Shown: piece after piece, positions 28,130 through 37,046 of the stretch
Layout: each line of letters opens with the position of its first letter
Position numbering within the stretch: position 1 is the first letter of the stretch
Assembly (NCBI GenBank): GCA_017405065.1
Contig: JAFRBD010000156.1
Location: 1-38,197, forward strand
DNA: 38,197 bases
Reading direction: 5' to 3'
From: Ruminococcus sp.
Lineage (GTDB): Bacteria > Bacillota > Clostridia > Oscillospirales > Acutalibacteraceae
Made by a program: the position numbers and the translations under genes
Notes under the pieces: model-generated
What the model was told of the DNA's origin: nothing
The model's database searches: none
Seen by the model: only the letters and a program-made list of their open reading frames with translations

Positions 28130-31100
28130 TTATAAGATGGGCTGTCCGATTTGATCGTCCGGATAGATTCCTACCAGCCAGCGCTGGATGAGCGTAACGT
28201 CGATGATCGTTACGGAGTCGTCTTTATCGACGTTCGCAACCGTATCGTCAAATTCAAACGGAATAAAGATACCGGCTAAATGTCTTTGGATATAGGTGAC
28301 GTCAAGGATCGTGACGTCTCCGTCCCCGTCAACATCGCCGAGGATGCGTTCTGCAGGCTCGGTGGGAGGCTCGGTAGGAGCAACCGGTTCGGTAGGCGGT
28401 TGTGTCGGTGCCGCCTCAGTCGGAATATCCGGCTCGGTCGGCAGTTGTGTCGGCTCAGGGGGTTGGGTAGGAGAAGGCTCGCCGCTTCCGACATAATCAA
28501 AGTTAAAATAATTATACTTTACATTGTTGCTGGTGACGCTCATGTTGCGGTCGTACCAGTTGGCGGTATCATAGAAGACCTTGATCGTGTGCGTCCCCTC
28601 GTCGAGATCGAGCGTGAGGTGGGTGCTTGTCTGGTTGCTCTTATCGCTGTAGACCTCCGGGAATACGAGCGAGCCCTTATCCTCTCCGTCGACATAGACG
28701 GAACGGATCGCGCAGCTGACGCCGGAGGTGGCGTCGCCCGGGTTGTTGTAGATACCGATGAGTTCGTATCTTCCCGCTTTAGGGATCGTGACGCTCAGCG
28801 TCAGATTAGCGCTGCGCGAGCGGTTGTCGGTGACATATCCGTTGGAGATCAGGCTGCTGCTCGAAACGCTTCCGCTCTCCGCTTCGATCCTGATCCTGTC
28901 GGGGCTGATCACGATCGGCTTGCTCAGCTCAGAGCATACGCCGTCGGCGGAGACCGCCATCAGGCTGTAACAGCCGTAAACGGTCGTGTCCGGCGTATAG
29001 ACGCCGCCGCTGACGTCGACGTACTCTTTGCCTGTCCACATCTTGTAGGTCAAGCCGCTCTTTTCCGTCCAGCGCAGCTTACCGTTCACGTAGTTCATCG
29101 TCGGCATTTCGGGACAAACGACCAGATTATCCTCGGACTTGTTGATCGTATACTCTCTGCCGCTCTGCTCCATCTCGATCTCAATGATATGGCTGCCGGT
29201 GCTGTTCACGGGGAACACATAGCTGTCGGCGTCTTCTGCCGTACCGTCGACCTTGAAAGACCTGACCCTGTCGCCCTCGCCGGAGAGCTTGATGGTGAGG
29301 GTAGAAGCTCTGTATTTGAAGTTGGAAAGCTCGAACGGGCCCTCCATCCAGTCGGGGATATAAGGATCGAAGGAGATACCGTCCTCATCATAGTTCATGC
29401 CGAACATGACGCGGTAATACCCTGCTAAGGTGCCGGCGATCGACCAGAGCTGCTGATCGGATTCGATGCCCTCGCCGGTGCGGTAGTTGATGACTTCCTT
29501 ATTGGTCAGCGACACCGCCGCGCCGCGCACGTTCGAATTGAAGATCTCTTCGGCAAGCGCCTTGTTGCCGTGATAGGACGCGCCTACCATCAGGGTAGAA
29601 TCCCACCCCGGCCAGATGCCGCGGTTGTGATAATACTTGTCGGCGTTAGCCAGCTTGCCCTGCTTTTGCGGATAGACCGTATCTGCGCCGTAGGGAACCA
29701 GCGGAGAATTCTCACAGATCTGCGTCATCTGCGAATCGGTACCGACGTCGAACCACAGCGCAAAGCCGTTGCCGAGTACGTCTGTCTTTTCGGCAAGGAC
29801 GCTGCCCATGTATTCGGGATACTCCCACGAGGAGTAGAGTCCCATCTTCTCGTTCCACAGCCTTTCGCTGATCTTCGCCTCTAAGTCCTGCGCCGCCTTT
29901 GCCCATGCCTGCTCGGCTTCCTCGCCTTTATTCAGCACCCTCGCCGCCTTGCTCATGATCTCCAGCACGCGGCAGTAGATCGCGTTGACAGAGGCGGTCT
30001 TGCTCTCGGCGATCGCGGACAGTCCGCTGTCGTAGGTCTCGCTCGTCCAGTCGGGATAGGTCTGATCGCGCCAGTCGAGCCCGCAGGTCTCGCCGCGGAA
30101 CAGCCCTGCGTCGGCGTCATAAGCGACGTTCATATCCTGCATGATCGTATTGCTGCAGATATCATAGAAGTAGCTCAGATGATCCGTGTTGCCGTCCGTA
30201 AGGTAGGTCTCCCATACGGAAAGCATCGTGATGATCTTATCGGTGGAAACGGGATAGGAGCCGCCTGTACCCGTATCCTGTTCAAAAACGGAAACGCCGC
30301 CCGAGGTCTTGATCTTTTCGCGCTCACAGTTGTAGCTGATCTCGGGGAATACCCACGCGAGCGAATAGAGGTTGGACAGCGCCGTATCGCGCGTCCAGAC
30401 CTTCTGCCATGCCGTACCGGTGTAGAAGACCTGACCGTAGGAGTCGGTATGTATGCTCTTGACCGCCTCCTCGAGAGAGAGGTTATAGACCGCCGCCGCG
30501 AGAGGAGAATTCTGTGCCGTAAAGCGCGGATAAGCGGAAAGATCCTTTGACTGCGTCCATGTTTGACGGGATCCGTTCATATAGGAAGTGATCGACGTCG
30601 GAGAATCCGCGTAGGCGTTGTAGCCCGTATCGACGACCTTATCGGGCGTCAGCCGATAGTCATAGGAGCTGTATTCAAAGTCCCACTGCGAGCTGGTGTA
30701 ATACATCGGAACAGCCGACGCCTGCGCGCTGCCGCCGAGGTTTTCGATGTTGATGACCGCGTTTTCATCGGCGGTGCTGATGAACCGTACGCCCATAGTC
30801 GTATCGACCTTCCAGCTTGTATCGCCGTCGGTTTCGGACGCGGCACAGACGACCGCGCTCCCGCTCAGAGCGGCATAATGTCCGGTCGAATCGTTTTGCA
30901 GATAATACGCGCCGTTACCGTCCGAGATGATGTTCCAGTACGCCGAGGCGGGATAGGTCGAGCCGACGCTCTGATAGGAAACCGCGCTGTTCTTCTCCGT
31001 GAGCACCAGATCGCTGTGTTCCTGCCACTTGGAGCGCAGCACCGTCTTACGGACGTCTGCTTCCAGCGATGAATGAGGGAACGCCTGTATGATACGGCTG

Positions 31101-31417
31101 TCCGTGTACGCGATAAACGTCACGTCGCAGTCATAATCGAGCGCAAGGCTCTCGTTGCCCTCGACCGGCGCCTGAAAAGTACTCCAGTCCTGCGTAGCCG
31201 CCTTATATTCGTAAGTGCCTTTATCCAGATGGACCGTGATCATGTAGCGGCCGTTCTCATAGGTCATCGCGTAATCGGCGGGAGTCTCCCATCCGTTGAA
31301 CGTGCCGCGCAGATAAACCGTCGCGGCGGAAATCATCGGCGCGGTCGCAAACACGACGGTCAGGCATAAAACCATCGCGCAAATCACACTGATCAATCGT
31401 ACTGATAATCTTTTCAT
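28130..31417 (-). CDS. Secreted six-hairpin glycosidase with CBM35-like module and type I dockerin
   Basis: This is a 1095-residue exported enzyme. A signal peptide (MKRLSVRLISVICAMVLCL, ending near SAA about residue 32) leads into a starch-binding-like Ig domain (VYLRGTFNGWE). The catalytic region at about 285-690 looks like an (alpha/alpha)6 barrel (QKVWTRDTALSNLYSLAW, GLDWRDQTYPDWTSETYD, NRGIWPGWDSTLMVGASYHG). A CBM35/CBM6-like domain spans about 842-976. A Pro/Thr/Glu linker follows. The type I dockerin has two repeats, GDVDGDGDVTILDVTYIQRH and NVDKDDSVTIIDVTLIQRW. The ATG at 31417 has GAGGTG upstream. The GH family is not assigned; debranching-type alpha-glucosidase activity is one option. 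The dockerin implies attachment to a cohesin scaffold. Confidence 0.88.
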   Translation of the reverse strand: MKRLSVRLISVICAMVLCLTVVFATAPMISAATVYLRGTFNGWETPADYAMTYENGRYMITVHLDKGTYEYKAATQDWSTFQAPVEGNESLALDYDCDVTFIAYTDSRIIQAFPHSSLEADVRKTVLRSKWQEHSDLVLTEKNSAVSYQSVGSTYPASAYWNIISDGNGAYYLQNDSTGHYAALSGSAVVCAASETDGDTSWKVDTTMGVRFISTADENAVINIENLGGSAQASAVPMYYTSSQWDFEYSSYDYRLTPDKVVDTGYNAYADSPTSITSYMNGSRQTWTQSKDLSAYPRFTAQNSPLAAAVYNLSLEEAVKSIHTDSYGQVFYTGTAWQKVWTRDTALSNLYSLAWVFPEISYNCEREKIKTSGGVSVFEQDTGTGGSYPVSTDKIITMLSVWETYLTDGNTDHLSYFYDICSNTIMQDMNVAYDADAGLFRGETCGLDWRDQTYPDWTSETYDSGLSAIAESKTASVNAIYCRVLEIMSKAARVLNKGEEAEQAWAKAAQDLEAKISERLWNEKMGLYSSWEYPEYMGSVLAEKTDVLGNGFALWFDVGTDSQMTQICENSPLVPYGADTVYPQKQGKLANADKYYHNRGIWPGWDSTLMVGASYHGNKALAEEIFNSNVRGAAVSLTNKEVINYRTGEGIESDQQLWSIAGTLAGYYRVMFGMNYDEDGISFDPYIPDWMEGPFELSNFKYRASTLTIKLSGEGDRVRSFKVDGTAEDADSYVFPVNSTGSHIIEIEMEQSGREYTINKSEDNLVVCPEMPTMNYVNGKLRWTEKSGLTYKMWTGKEYVDVSGGVYTPDTTVYGCYSLMAVSADGVCSELSKPIVISPDRIRIEAESGSVSSSSLISNGYVTDNRSRSANLTLSVTIPKAGRYELIGIYNNPGDATSGVSCAIRSVYVDGEDKGSLVFPEVYSDKSNQTSTHLTLDLDEGTHTIKVFYDTANWYDRNMSVTSNNVKYNYFNFDYVGSGEPSPTQPPEPTQLPTEPDIPTEAAPTQPPTEPVAPTEPPTEPAERILGDVDGDGDVTILDVTYIQRHLAGIFIPFEFDDTVANVDKDDSVTIIDVTLIQRWLVGIYPDDQIGQPIL

Positions 31418-31454
31418 AAAAAGCACCTCGATTTCATGGATATTTTATGGATTT

Positions 31455-31483
31455 ATTATAATAAACATCAAAGAGAAATGCAA
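31455..31483 (-). promoter_or_regulatory. Promoter of the dockerin glycosidase gene
   Basis: On the minus strand a perfect TATAAT (31460-31455) lies 17 bases after TTGCAT (31483-31478). It precedes the glycosidase start by about 40 bases. The -35 matches consensus at three of six positions. Confidence 0.6.
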
Positions 31484-31534
31484 TAGATAAACCGCATGTC
31501 GCAATTTTTTTTAGCCGTTTGACGACCTTATACT

Positions 31535-31572
31535 AAATCCCCGTGCCGTAAAACAGCGCCACGATAAATGAA
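31535..31572 (-). repeat. 38-bp repeat, copy 2 (upstream of the glycosidase)
   Basis: This is the partner of 27726-27763, with 31 of 38 identical positions. It lies between the V-ATPase terminator and the glycosidase promoter, about 120 bp before the start codon. Confidence 0.55.
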
Positions 31573-31584
31573 CCTTTTTCGGCA

Positions 31585-31609
31585 GAAAAAAAGACGGCAT
31601 AAGCCGCCT
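31585..31609 (-). terminator. Rho-independent terminator of the V-ATPase operon
   Basis: On the minus strand AGGCGGC/GCCGTCT (31609-31592, one wobble) with a four-base loop is followed by seven T. It lies 8 bases after the subunit D stop. Confidence 0.85.
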
Positions 31610-31617
31610 TTGGTTGG

Positions 31618-32250
31618 TTATTGTTCCGCGCTTTCCCTTAGCTTCTTCCGCTTGATGACCTTCAGGCGGCTGAATTCCTCCCTGTCCTTTTCATCCAGTG
31701 CGTCGCTGATGAATTTGACGGTCTCTTCAAAGCGCGGGATCATGATATTCTTGAGCGCATTGGCGCGCTTCTGCGTCTTTTTGATCGCGTCGGCGAGACG
31801 GTAAACGCTGTTTTCGATCTCCGCCAGTTCCACCGTAAGCTCCTTCACCCTTGTGAAATGGATATATACATTATCGACGGCGGAGTTCGCCATCTCCGTA
31901 CCGTAGTAGAGCCGGATGCGGTCATCGCTTTCATCCAGCGTAAGCACGGGGATCTCCACGCCCATTACACTGCGAAAATCCAGCTTCAAGCCGTCCTCCA
32001 CCGGTATCGCCTGCGCGATATCCTCACAAAAGCCGTTGGTGATATTGGCGCGCTGCAGCGCGAGATACGCGTCGTCATACGCGTTGTCGATCTCCTCCTG
32101 GATCGCGTTGGCATGATCGATCAGCGTCATCATCTCGCGGATCAGGATATTGCGCTTGCGGTCGAGCAGCTCATAGCCGTTCTTAGCGAGCGCAAGCGAC
32201 TTTTTTGTATTGATCAGATTGCCCTTGGTAGGCACAGTCTGTACAGCCAT
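31618..32250 (-). CDS. ntpD: V-type ATPase subunit D
   Basis: Subunit D is the central rotor stalk of the V1 sector. The N-terminus VPTKGNLINTKKSLALAKNG (residues 6-25) and the mostly alpha-helical coiled-coil content with a basic C-terminus fit the family; 210 residues is the usual size. The ATG has AGAGGTG upstream. It is the last gene of the operon, separated from subunit B by a 156-bp gap that holds a hairpin repeat, unlike the tight spacing elsewhere in the operon. Confidence 0.94.
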   Translation of the reverse strand: MAVQTVPTKGNLINTKKSLALAKNGYELLDRKRNILIREMMTLIDHANAIQEEIDNAYDDAYLALQRANITNGFCEDIAQAIPVEDGLKLDFRSVMGVEIPVLTLDESDDRIRLYYGTEMANSAVDNVYIHFTRVKELTVELAEIENSVYRLADAIKKTQKRANALKNIMIPRFEETVKFISDALDEKDREEFSRLKVIKRKKLRESAEQ

Positions 32251-32318
32251 GTTTTCACCTCTTTGCCAACGGTACTCAGGAAAAATGCAGCAAACATTCC
32301 AATGTCATTAAATAAAGG

Positions 32319-32369
32319 AAGGCTCCTTTTGGAAAAAGGAGCTGTCGCCGAACGGCGACTGAGGAATTG
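32319..32369 (+). repeat. Small hairpin repeat element, copy 3, inside the V-ATPase operon
   Basis: This holds GCTCCTTTT/AAAAGGAGC and GTCGCCG/CGGCGAC hairpins followed by ACTGAGG, the same layout as 6347-6404. It lies between the subunit B and D genes. On the transcribed strand the GCTCC hairpin is followed by CTTCCTTTATTT, so partial termination or RNA processing is possible. Confidence 0.65.
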
Positions 32370-32406
32370 TATCGATTGAACGAGCGTCAGCGAGATACTT
32401 TATTCC

Positions 32407-33783
32407 TTATTGCCCCTTATAATACACGTCCAGCAGCGCGTCGTCCACACGGTCGAGCTCCGCTCTCGGGAGTGTTGACAGCAGCTCCCATCCGAGGTCA
32501 AGACTCTGTTCGATGCTTCTGTTCTCGACAAAGCTCTGGTTGACAAAGCGCGACTCAAACAGCCTGCCGAACGCAATATACTTCTTATCGATCGGCGACA
32601 GTTCTTCCTCGCCGATGACCGACGCCAGCGCTCTCGCGTCGACGACCTTCGCATAGGACGCAAAAAGCTGATTGGCGAGCGCCTGGTGGTCGATGCGGGT
32701 ATAGCCCTCGCCGATACCGTCCTTCATCAATCGGGACAGCGACGGCAGCACGCTGACAGGAGGATAGATCCCCTGTCCCTGCAGCACGCGGTCAAGCACG
32801 ATCTGACCCTCGGTGATGTAGCCCGTCAGGTCGGGGATCGGGTGGGTGATGTCGTCGTTGGGCATGGTCAGAATGGGGATCTGCGTCACGGAACCGGAGT
32901 GATCCCGTATCATTCCCGCTCTTTCATACAGCGACGCGAGGTCGGAATAAAGATAGCCGGGATAGCCTTTTCTGCCGGGGATCTCGCCCTTGGAGGACGA
33001 GAACTCGCGCAGCGCCTCGGCATAAGACGTCATATCCGTCATGATGACGAGGATATGCATGTCGAGCTCAAAGGCGAGGTACTCGGCGACCGTCAGCGCG
33101 CATCGCGGCGTCAGCGTACGCTCGATGATCGGGTCGTTGGAAAGGTTCAAAAGCATCACGACGCGCGACAGCACGCCGCTCTCTTCAAAGCTCTTGCGGA
33201 AGTATTCCGCAACGTCCTTCTGCACGCCCATCGCAGCAAAGACAACGCCGAAATTGCTGCTGTCGGCGCCGCTGATCTTCGCCTGACGAACGATCTGTAC
33301 CGCAAGGTCGTTATGCGTCATACCGGATCCCGAGAAGATCGGCAGCTTCTGACCGCGGATCAGGGTCATCAGCGTATCGATGGTCGAGATACCGGTATTG
33401 ATATAGTTTTTCGGATATACACGGGACACCGGATTGATCGGCGTTCCGTTGATATTGGCTTTTTTGACGGGGAATATCTCGCCCAGCCCGTCGATCGGTC
33501 TGCCGGCGCCGTCAAGGACTCTGCCGATGATCTCAGGGGACAGCGGCATCTCCATCGGGTGACCGGTCAGGCGGGTACGGGTATTCTTCAGGCTGATCCT
33601 TTTTGTGCCCTCAAAAACCTGTACCACGATACGCTCGCCGTCGATCTGCACCACGCGTCCCTGACGCACTGAGCCGTCGTCGAGCTTGATGTCGACGATC
33701 TCCTCGTTGAAAACGCCTTTGACGCCGTCCATGACGACCAGCGAGCCGTTGATTTCCTTTACGCCTACATAATCAATGATCAA
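32407..33783 (-). CDS. ntpB: V-type ATPase subunit B
   Basis: Subunit B is the non-catalytic nucleotide-site subunit of the V1 ring. The 458 residues match the family, with PISPxxR-like [20 protein letters not shown] and [20 protein letters not shown] in place of a full P-loop, as expected. The start is TTG at 33783, with a strong GGGAGG site eight bases upstream and no ATG before residue 18. It lies 14 bp after subunit A. Confidence 0.95.
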   Translation of the reverse strand: MIIDYVGVKEINGSLVVMDGVKGVFNEEIVDIKLDDGSVRQGRVVQIDGERIVVQVFEGTKRISLKNTRTRLTGHPMEMPLSPEIIGRVLDGAGRPIDGLGEIFPVKKANINGTPINPVSRVYPKNYINTGISTIDTLMTLIRGQKLPIFSGSGMTHNDLAVQIVRQAKISGADSSNFGVVFAAMGVQKDVAEYFRKSFEESGVLSRVVMLLNLSNDPIIERTLTPRCALTVAEYLAFELDMHILVIMTDMTSYAEALREFSSSKGEIPGRKGYPGYLYSDLASLYERAGMIRDHSGSVTQIPILTMPNDDITHPIPDLTGYITEGQIVLDRVLQGQGIYPPVSVLPSLSRLMKDGIGEGYTRIDHQALANQLFASYAKVVDARALASVIGEEELSPIDKKYIAFGRLFESRFVNQSFVENRSIEQSLDLGWELLSTLPRAELDRVDDALLDVYYKGQ

Positions 33784-33797
33784 CTGCGTTTCCTCCC

Positions 33798-35552
33798 TTA
33801 CATCAATAAAATGCCGAGCTGCTCGTCGATATCCTGATGATACGCGTCAAACATCTCCAAACGGTTGTTGGGGATGTCGTATTTCATTTTGGCGAGCCTG
33901 TCGAAAAGACCCAGCTCCGTGACGCGTGAAAGCGGGATCTCGCGCGCGACGACCTCCTTCGCTTTCGCGTGAAGATGCAGGATGACCTCCATCATCTTTT
34001 TCTGCTTTTCGAGCGGAACATAAGTATCCTCGGGATGGAAGGCGTTCTGCTGCAGGAAGCCGACGCGGATGACGCGCGCGGTCTCGATGACCAGCTTCTG
34101 GTCGTCGGGCAGTACGTCGGAGCCGATCAGCTTGACGATCTCCATCAAAGAGCTTTCCTCCTGGAGCAGGGCGCTGATCTGATTTCTGTATTCGATGAAC
34201 TCCTCGCCGAGGTTCTCTCTGTACCACGGGTCGAGGTCGTTGAAGTATTCGCTGTAACTGTCGATCCAGTTGATCGCGGGATAATGTCTGGCATAGGCGA
34301 GGGATTTATCCAGCGCCCAGAACACGCGGGTAAAGCGCTTGGTGTTCTGTGTGACTGGCTCAGAGAAATCGGAGCCCTGCGGCGAGACCGCGCCGATCAG
34401 GGTGACGGAGCCTTCCGCCCCGCACAGCGCCTGTGCGCGTCCGCCTCTCTCATAAAACTCCGCGAGCCGCGAGGGCAGATATGCCGGAAAGCCTTCCTCC
34501 GCAGGCATCTCCTCCAAACGTCCCGAGATCTCTCTGAGCGCTTCCGCCCAGCGGGAGGTGGAATCCGCCATCATCGCGACATGATAGCCCATATCGCGGT
34601 AGTATTCCGCGAGGGTGATACCCGTATAGATCGACGCCTCACGCGCCGCGACGGGCATATTGGAGGTGTTGGCGATCAGCACCGTTCTGTCCGTCATCGG
34701 ACGGTTGGACTTGGGGTCGATCAGTTCGGAGAATTCGTCCAGCACCTGACTCATCTCATTGCCGCGCTCGCCGCAGCCGACGTAGATGATGATATCCGCG
34801 TCGCACCACTTCGCGAGCTGATGCTGGTTCATCGTCTTGCCGGTACCGAAGCCGCCGGGGATCGCCGCCGTACCGCCTTTTGCGATCGGAAACAGCGTAT
34901 CCATGACGCGCTGACCCGTGATCAGCGGGATCGTCGGCGCCAGCCTGTCCTTTACGGGGCGCGCGGTACGGATCGGCCATTTCTGGCACAGTGTCAGCTC
35001 ATGCCTCTTCCCCGCCTTATCCTCGATGACCGCTACGACGTCAAACAGCCGGTAATTGCCGTCGGGACGCGCCTCGACGACCGTTCCCGATAACGCGGGC
35101 GGAACCATCAGACGGTGCTCGATGATCGGCGTTTCCGGAACGGTCGCGTAGATCTGACCGCCCTCAAGTTCATCGCCGACCTTCACCTTCACGGTGACCG
35201 ACCAGTTCCTTTCGGTATCCAGCGAAGAGACCGACGCGCCTCTGCTGATAAAAGCGCCCGCCTGTTTTTCGATCGCCTTCAGCGGGCGTTCGATCCCGTC
35301 AAAGATATTGTCGATGATACCGGGGCCGAGCAGCACGTTCATCGGCGCGCCGGTGCCGGAAACGGGGTCGCCGGGCTTGAGACCGGTCGTCTCCTCATAT
35401 ACCTGTATCGTGGTCAGGCAGTCGGTGATGCCGATCACCTCGCCGACCAGCTTTTGTTCACCGACATAAACCATTTCCATCATTTCAAAGCTGTCGGTAT
35501 CCTTTACGGTAACAACAGGCCCGTTGATACCGTAGATCACATTCTTATCCAT
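33798..35552 (-). CDS. ntpA: V-type ATPase catalytic subunit A
   Basis: Subunit A carries the catalytic ATP site of the V1 sector. The Walker A motif GGFGTGKT lies at about residues 233-240 and the long A-subunit non-homologous insert ([20 protein letters not shown] onward) is present. Its 584 residues are typical. Two in-frame ATGs lie at 35558 and 35552; the second is chosen because the weak GAGAAG site is seven bases from it. In rotary ATPases this subunit couples ATP turnover to ion flow through the I/K membrane sector. Confidence 0.96.
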   Translation of the reverse strand: MDKNVIYGINGPVVTVKDTDSFEMMEMVYVGEQKLVGEVIGITDCLTTIQVYEETTGLKPGDPVSGTGAPMNVLLGPGIIDNIFDGIERPLKAIEKQAGAFISRGASVSSLDTERNWSVTVKVKVGDELEGGQIYATVPETPIIEHRLMVPPALSGTVVEARPDGNYRLFDVVAVIEDKAGKRHELTLCQKWPIRTARPVKDRLAPTIPLITGQRVMDTLFPIAKGGTAAIPGGFGTGKTMNQHQLAKWCDADIIIYVGCGERGNEMSQVLDEFSELIDPKSNRPMTDRTVLIANTSNMPVAAREASIYTGITLAEYYRDMGYHVAMMADSTSRWAEALREISGRLEEMPAEEGFPAYLPSRLAEFYERGGRAQALCGAEGSVTLIGAVSPQGSDFSEPVTQNTKRFTRVFWALDKSLAYARHYPAINWIDSYSEYFNDLDPWYRENLGEEFIEYRNQISALLQEESSLMEIVKLIGSDVLPDDQKLVIETARVIRVGFLQQNAFHPEDTYVPLEKQKKMMEVILHLHAKAKEVVAREIPLSRVTELGLFDRLAKMKYDIPNNRLEMFDAYHQDIDEQLGILLM

Positions 35553-35585
35553 ATACATTCTTCTCTTTCGGTCAAATGGTCGCCG

Positions 35586-36176
35586 TTACATCACTTGGAG
35601 AGCAGAATTCTCTACAAACCACTCCCGCTGGGCTTCCAGCTTGGTATCGAGCGTTTCGTCGGCGATGATCCTTTTGCTCCCGCACCGGCCTCTGACGCCG
35701 CCGATCAGGATAGACGGATCCGCCTGTACCTGTACGGCGCCGCCGAAGAAGGACTTGATCTGCTCCGCCGCGCCGAGATCCTTCTCAGCCAGCATGATGA
35801 CGCAGTCGCTGTCTTCAAACAGCTGAGCGATCGCTTTCGCTCCTTCTTTGAGCTTCTCTTGGTATTCATCGGAAGCGGAATACGCGATGAGCCTTTGCTT
35901 TGCCTCTTCAAAGATCTCGTCGACCATCGCGGTGCGCTCGAGGAACAGCTTGCTTCTGCCCTCGCGGACCAGCTTGGCGAACTGAGCGGTTTTGCGGCTG
36001 CGGGATTCACGCAGATTCTCTTTGATCCTGCGCTGGCTCTCACGCTTTGCCTCTTCCTCCGCTTCCTTGAGCCGTTCGCTCTTGAGCTGCCTGACCTCGC
36101 CGTGCATCGCGTCTTTTTGCTCTTTCGCGTATCGCTTAATCGCCTTGAGGAAATTATCTGTTTTATCCTTTGGCAT
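35586..36176 (-). CDS. ntpE: V-type ATPase subunit E (peripheral stalk)
   Basis: Subunit E forms the outer stator stalk. The first half is a long charged helix rich in Lys, Glu and Arg (SERLKEAEEEAKRESQRRIK), and the second half is the globular domain with the family block SILIGGVRGRCGSKRIIADE. Its 196 residues are normal. The ATG has AAGGAAA upstream. It lies between subunits F and A. Confidence 0.88.
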   Translation of the reverse strand: MPKDKTDNFLKAIKRYAKEQKDAMHGEVRQLKSERLKEAEEEAKRESQRRIKENLRESRSRKTAQFAKLVREGRSKLFLERTAMVDEIFEEAKQRLIAYSASDEYQEKLKEGAKAIAQLFEDSDCVIMLAEKDLGAAEQIKSFFGGAVQVQADPSILIGGVRGRCGSKRIIADETLDTKLEAQREWFVENSALQVM

Positions 36177-36192
36177 AGGTTTCCTTCTCTTT

Positions 36193-36501
36193 CTATATCT
36201 TTACGCCGATCGCATCCTGAACGTATCCGGTGATACTGTCCTTGGTTCTTCCGTTGCCGTGGCGGTCGGGGATCTCGACGATCAGCGGCTGTTTGCGGTT
36301 GAGTTTTAAGTCATACACGATATCGGGGCAAAGGGACACGAGCTTTTCCGTCATCAGGATGACGGCGATATCCTCGCGCTCCATCGCGCTCGTCAGCTCG
36401 TTTCTGACCTCTTCCTCCTCGTGTACGACAACGCCCTCGATCCCCGCAAAGCGCATGCCTGTCAGGGTATCGACGTTATCACTGATCAAATAAAACTTCA
36501 T
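36193..36501 (-). CDS. ntpG: V-type ATPase subunit F
   Basis: Subunit F sits on the rotor axis with D. Its 102 residues have the family outline: MKFYLISDN, DTLTGMRFAGIEG, EDIAVILMTEKL, LIVEIPDRHG. The ATG at 36501 is preferred over a GTG at 36510; the ribosome site is weak (AAGTGAT). It follows subunit K by 9 bp. It is called F in most bacterial schemes and G in Enterococcus ntp naming. Confidence 0.88.
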   Translation of the reverse strand: MKFYLISDNVDTLTGMRFAGIEGVVVHEEEEVRNELTSAMEREDIAVILMTEKLVSLCPDIVYDLKLNRKQPLIVEIPDRHGNGRTKDSITGYVQDAIGVKI

Positions 36502-36510
36502 GGTTATCAC

Positions 36511-36942
36511 TTAACCGATCTTGGAAAGGATCATGATGGAGATCAGCATGCCGTACAGCGCGATACCTTCGCCCAGCGCGACGAAGATGATCGCCTTACC
36601 GAACGCCTTGGGATCCTCGCTGGTAGCGCCGATCGCCGCGGGAGCCGCGTTGCCGACCGCGATACCGCCGCCGATGCAGGACAGACCTGTCGCCGCTGCG
36701 GCGCCGATAAACGCCATACCGCTCGCGTTGCCGGCGGCTGTCACCAGCGCCTCGCCGCCTTCCGCGTGAGCGGCAAAGGGACAGACCATGCATACCGCAA
36801 ACACAAATGCAAATGACGCGAGCTGCAGCAAAACAGCCGTTTTTCTGCTCTTTCCGCGGGATACCGCCTTGACGGCGATCACAACGGACGCGACCAGAAA
36901 TACAACAGGCAAAGCCATTAAAACAAAATCAAACACTGACAT
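36511..36942 (-). CDS. ntpK: V-type ATPase membrane rotor subunit K
   Basis: Subunit K forms the ion-carrying membrane ring. From the ATG at 36942 (GGAGGT eight bases upstream) it has 143 residues. The C-terminal helical hairpin (about 75-141) carries the glycine-rich GLSCIGGGIAVGNAAPAAIG and the carboxylate Glu125 in VALGEGIALYG. The N-terminal half has two hydrophobic helices but lacks the glycine-rich ring motif, so only one ion site per chain is expected. Confidence 0.9.
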   Translation of the reverse strand: MSVFDFVLMALPVVFLVASVVIAVKAVSRGKSRKTAVLLQLASFAFVFAVCMVCPFAAHAEGGEALVTAAGNASGMAFIGAAAATGLSCIGGGIAVGNAAPAAIGATSEDPKAFGKAIIFVALGEGIALYGMLISIMILSKIG

Positions 36943-37046
36943 AATAAGTACCTCCATTTTAGTGACCGACGTTTCGTGATAGGCGGTCAGTCATGTATCA
37001 AATAAGTCATTGAGAGGGGCTTGCTCCTCCCGTAATATCGTACCCG

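Noticed and set aside
28280..29428. Long open frame opposite the glycosidase
   Set aside because: It is an antisense shadow of the glycosidase in GC-rich sequence, with no family features or ribosome site. The same applies to long plus-strand frames opposite the V-ATPase A and B genes (32686-33672, 33969-35093, 35115-36233).
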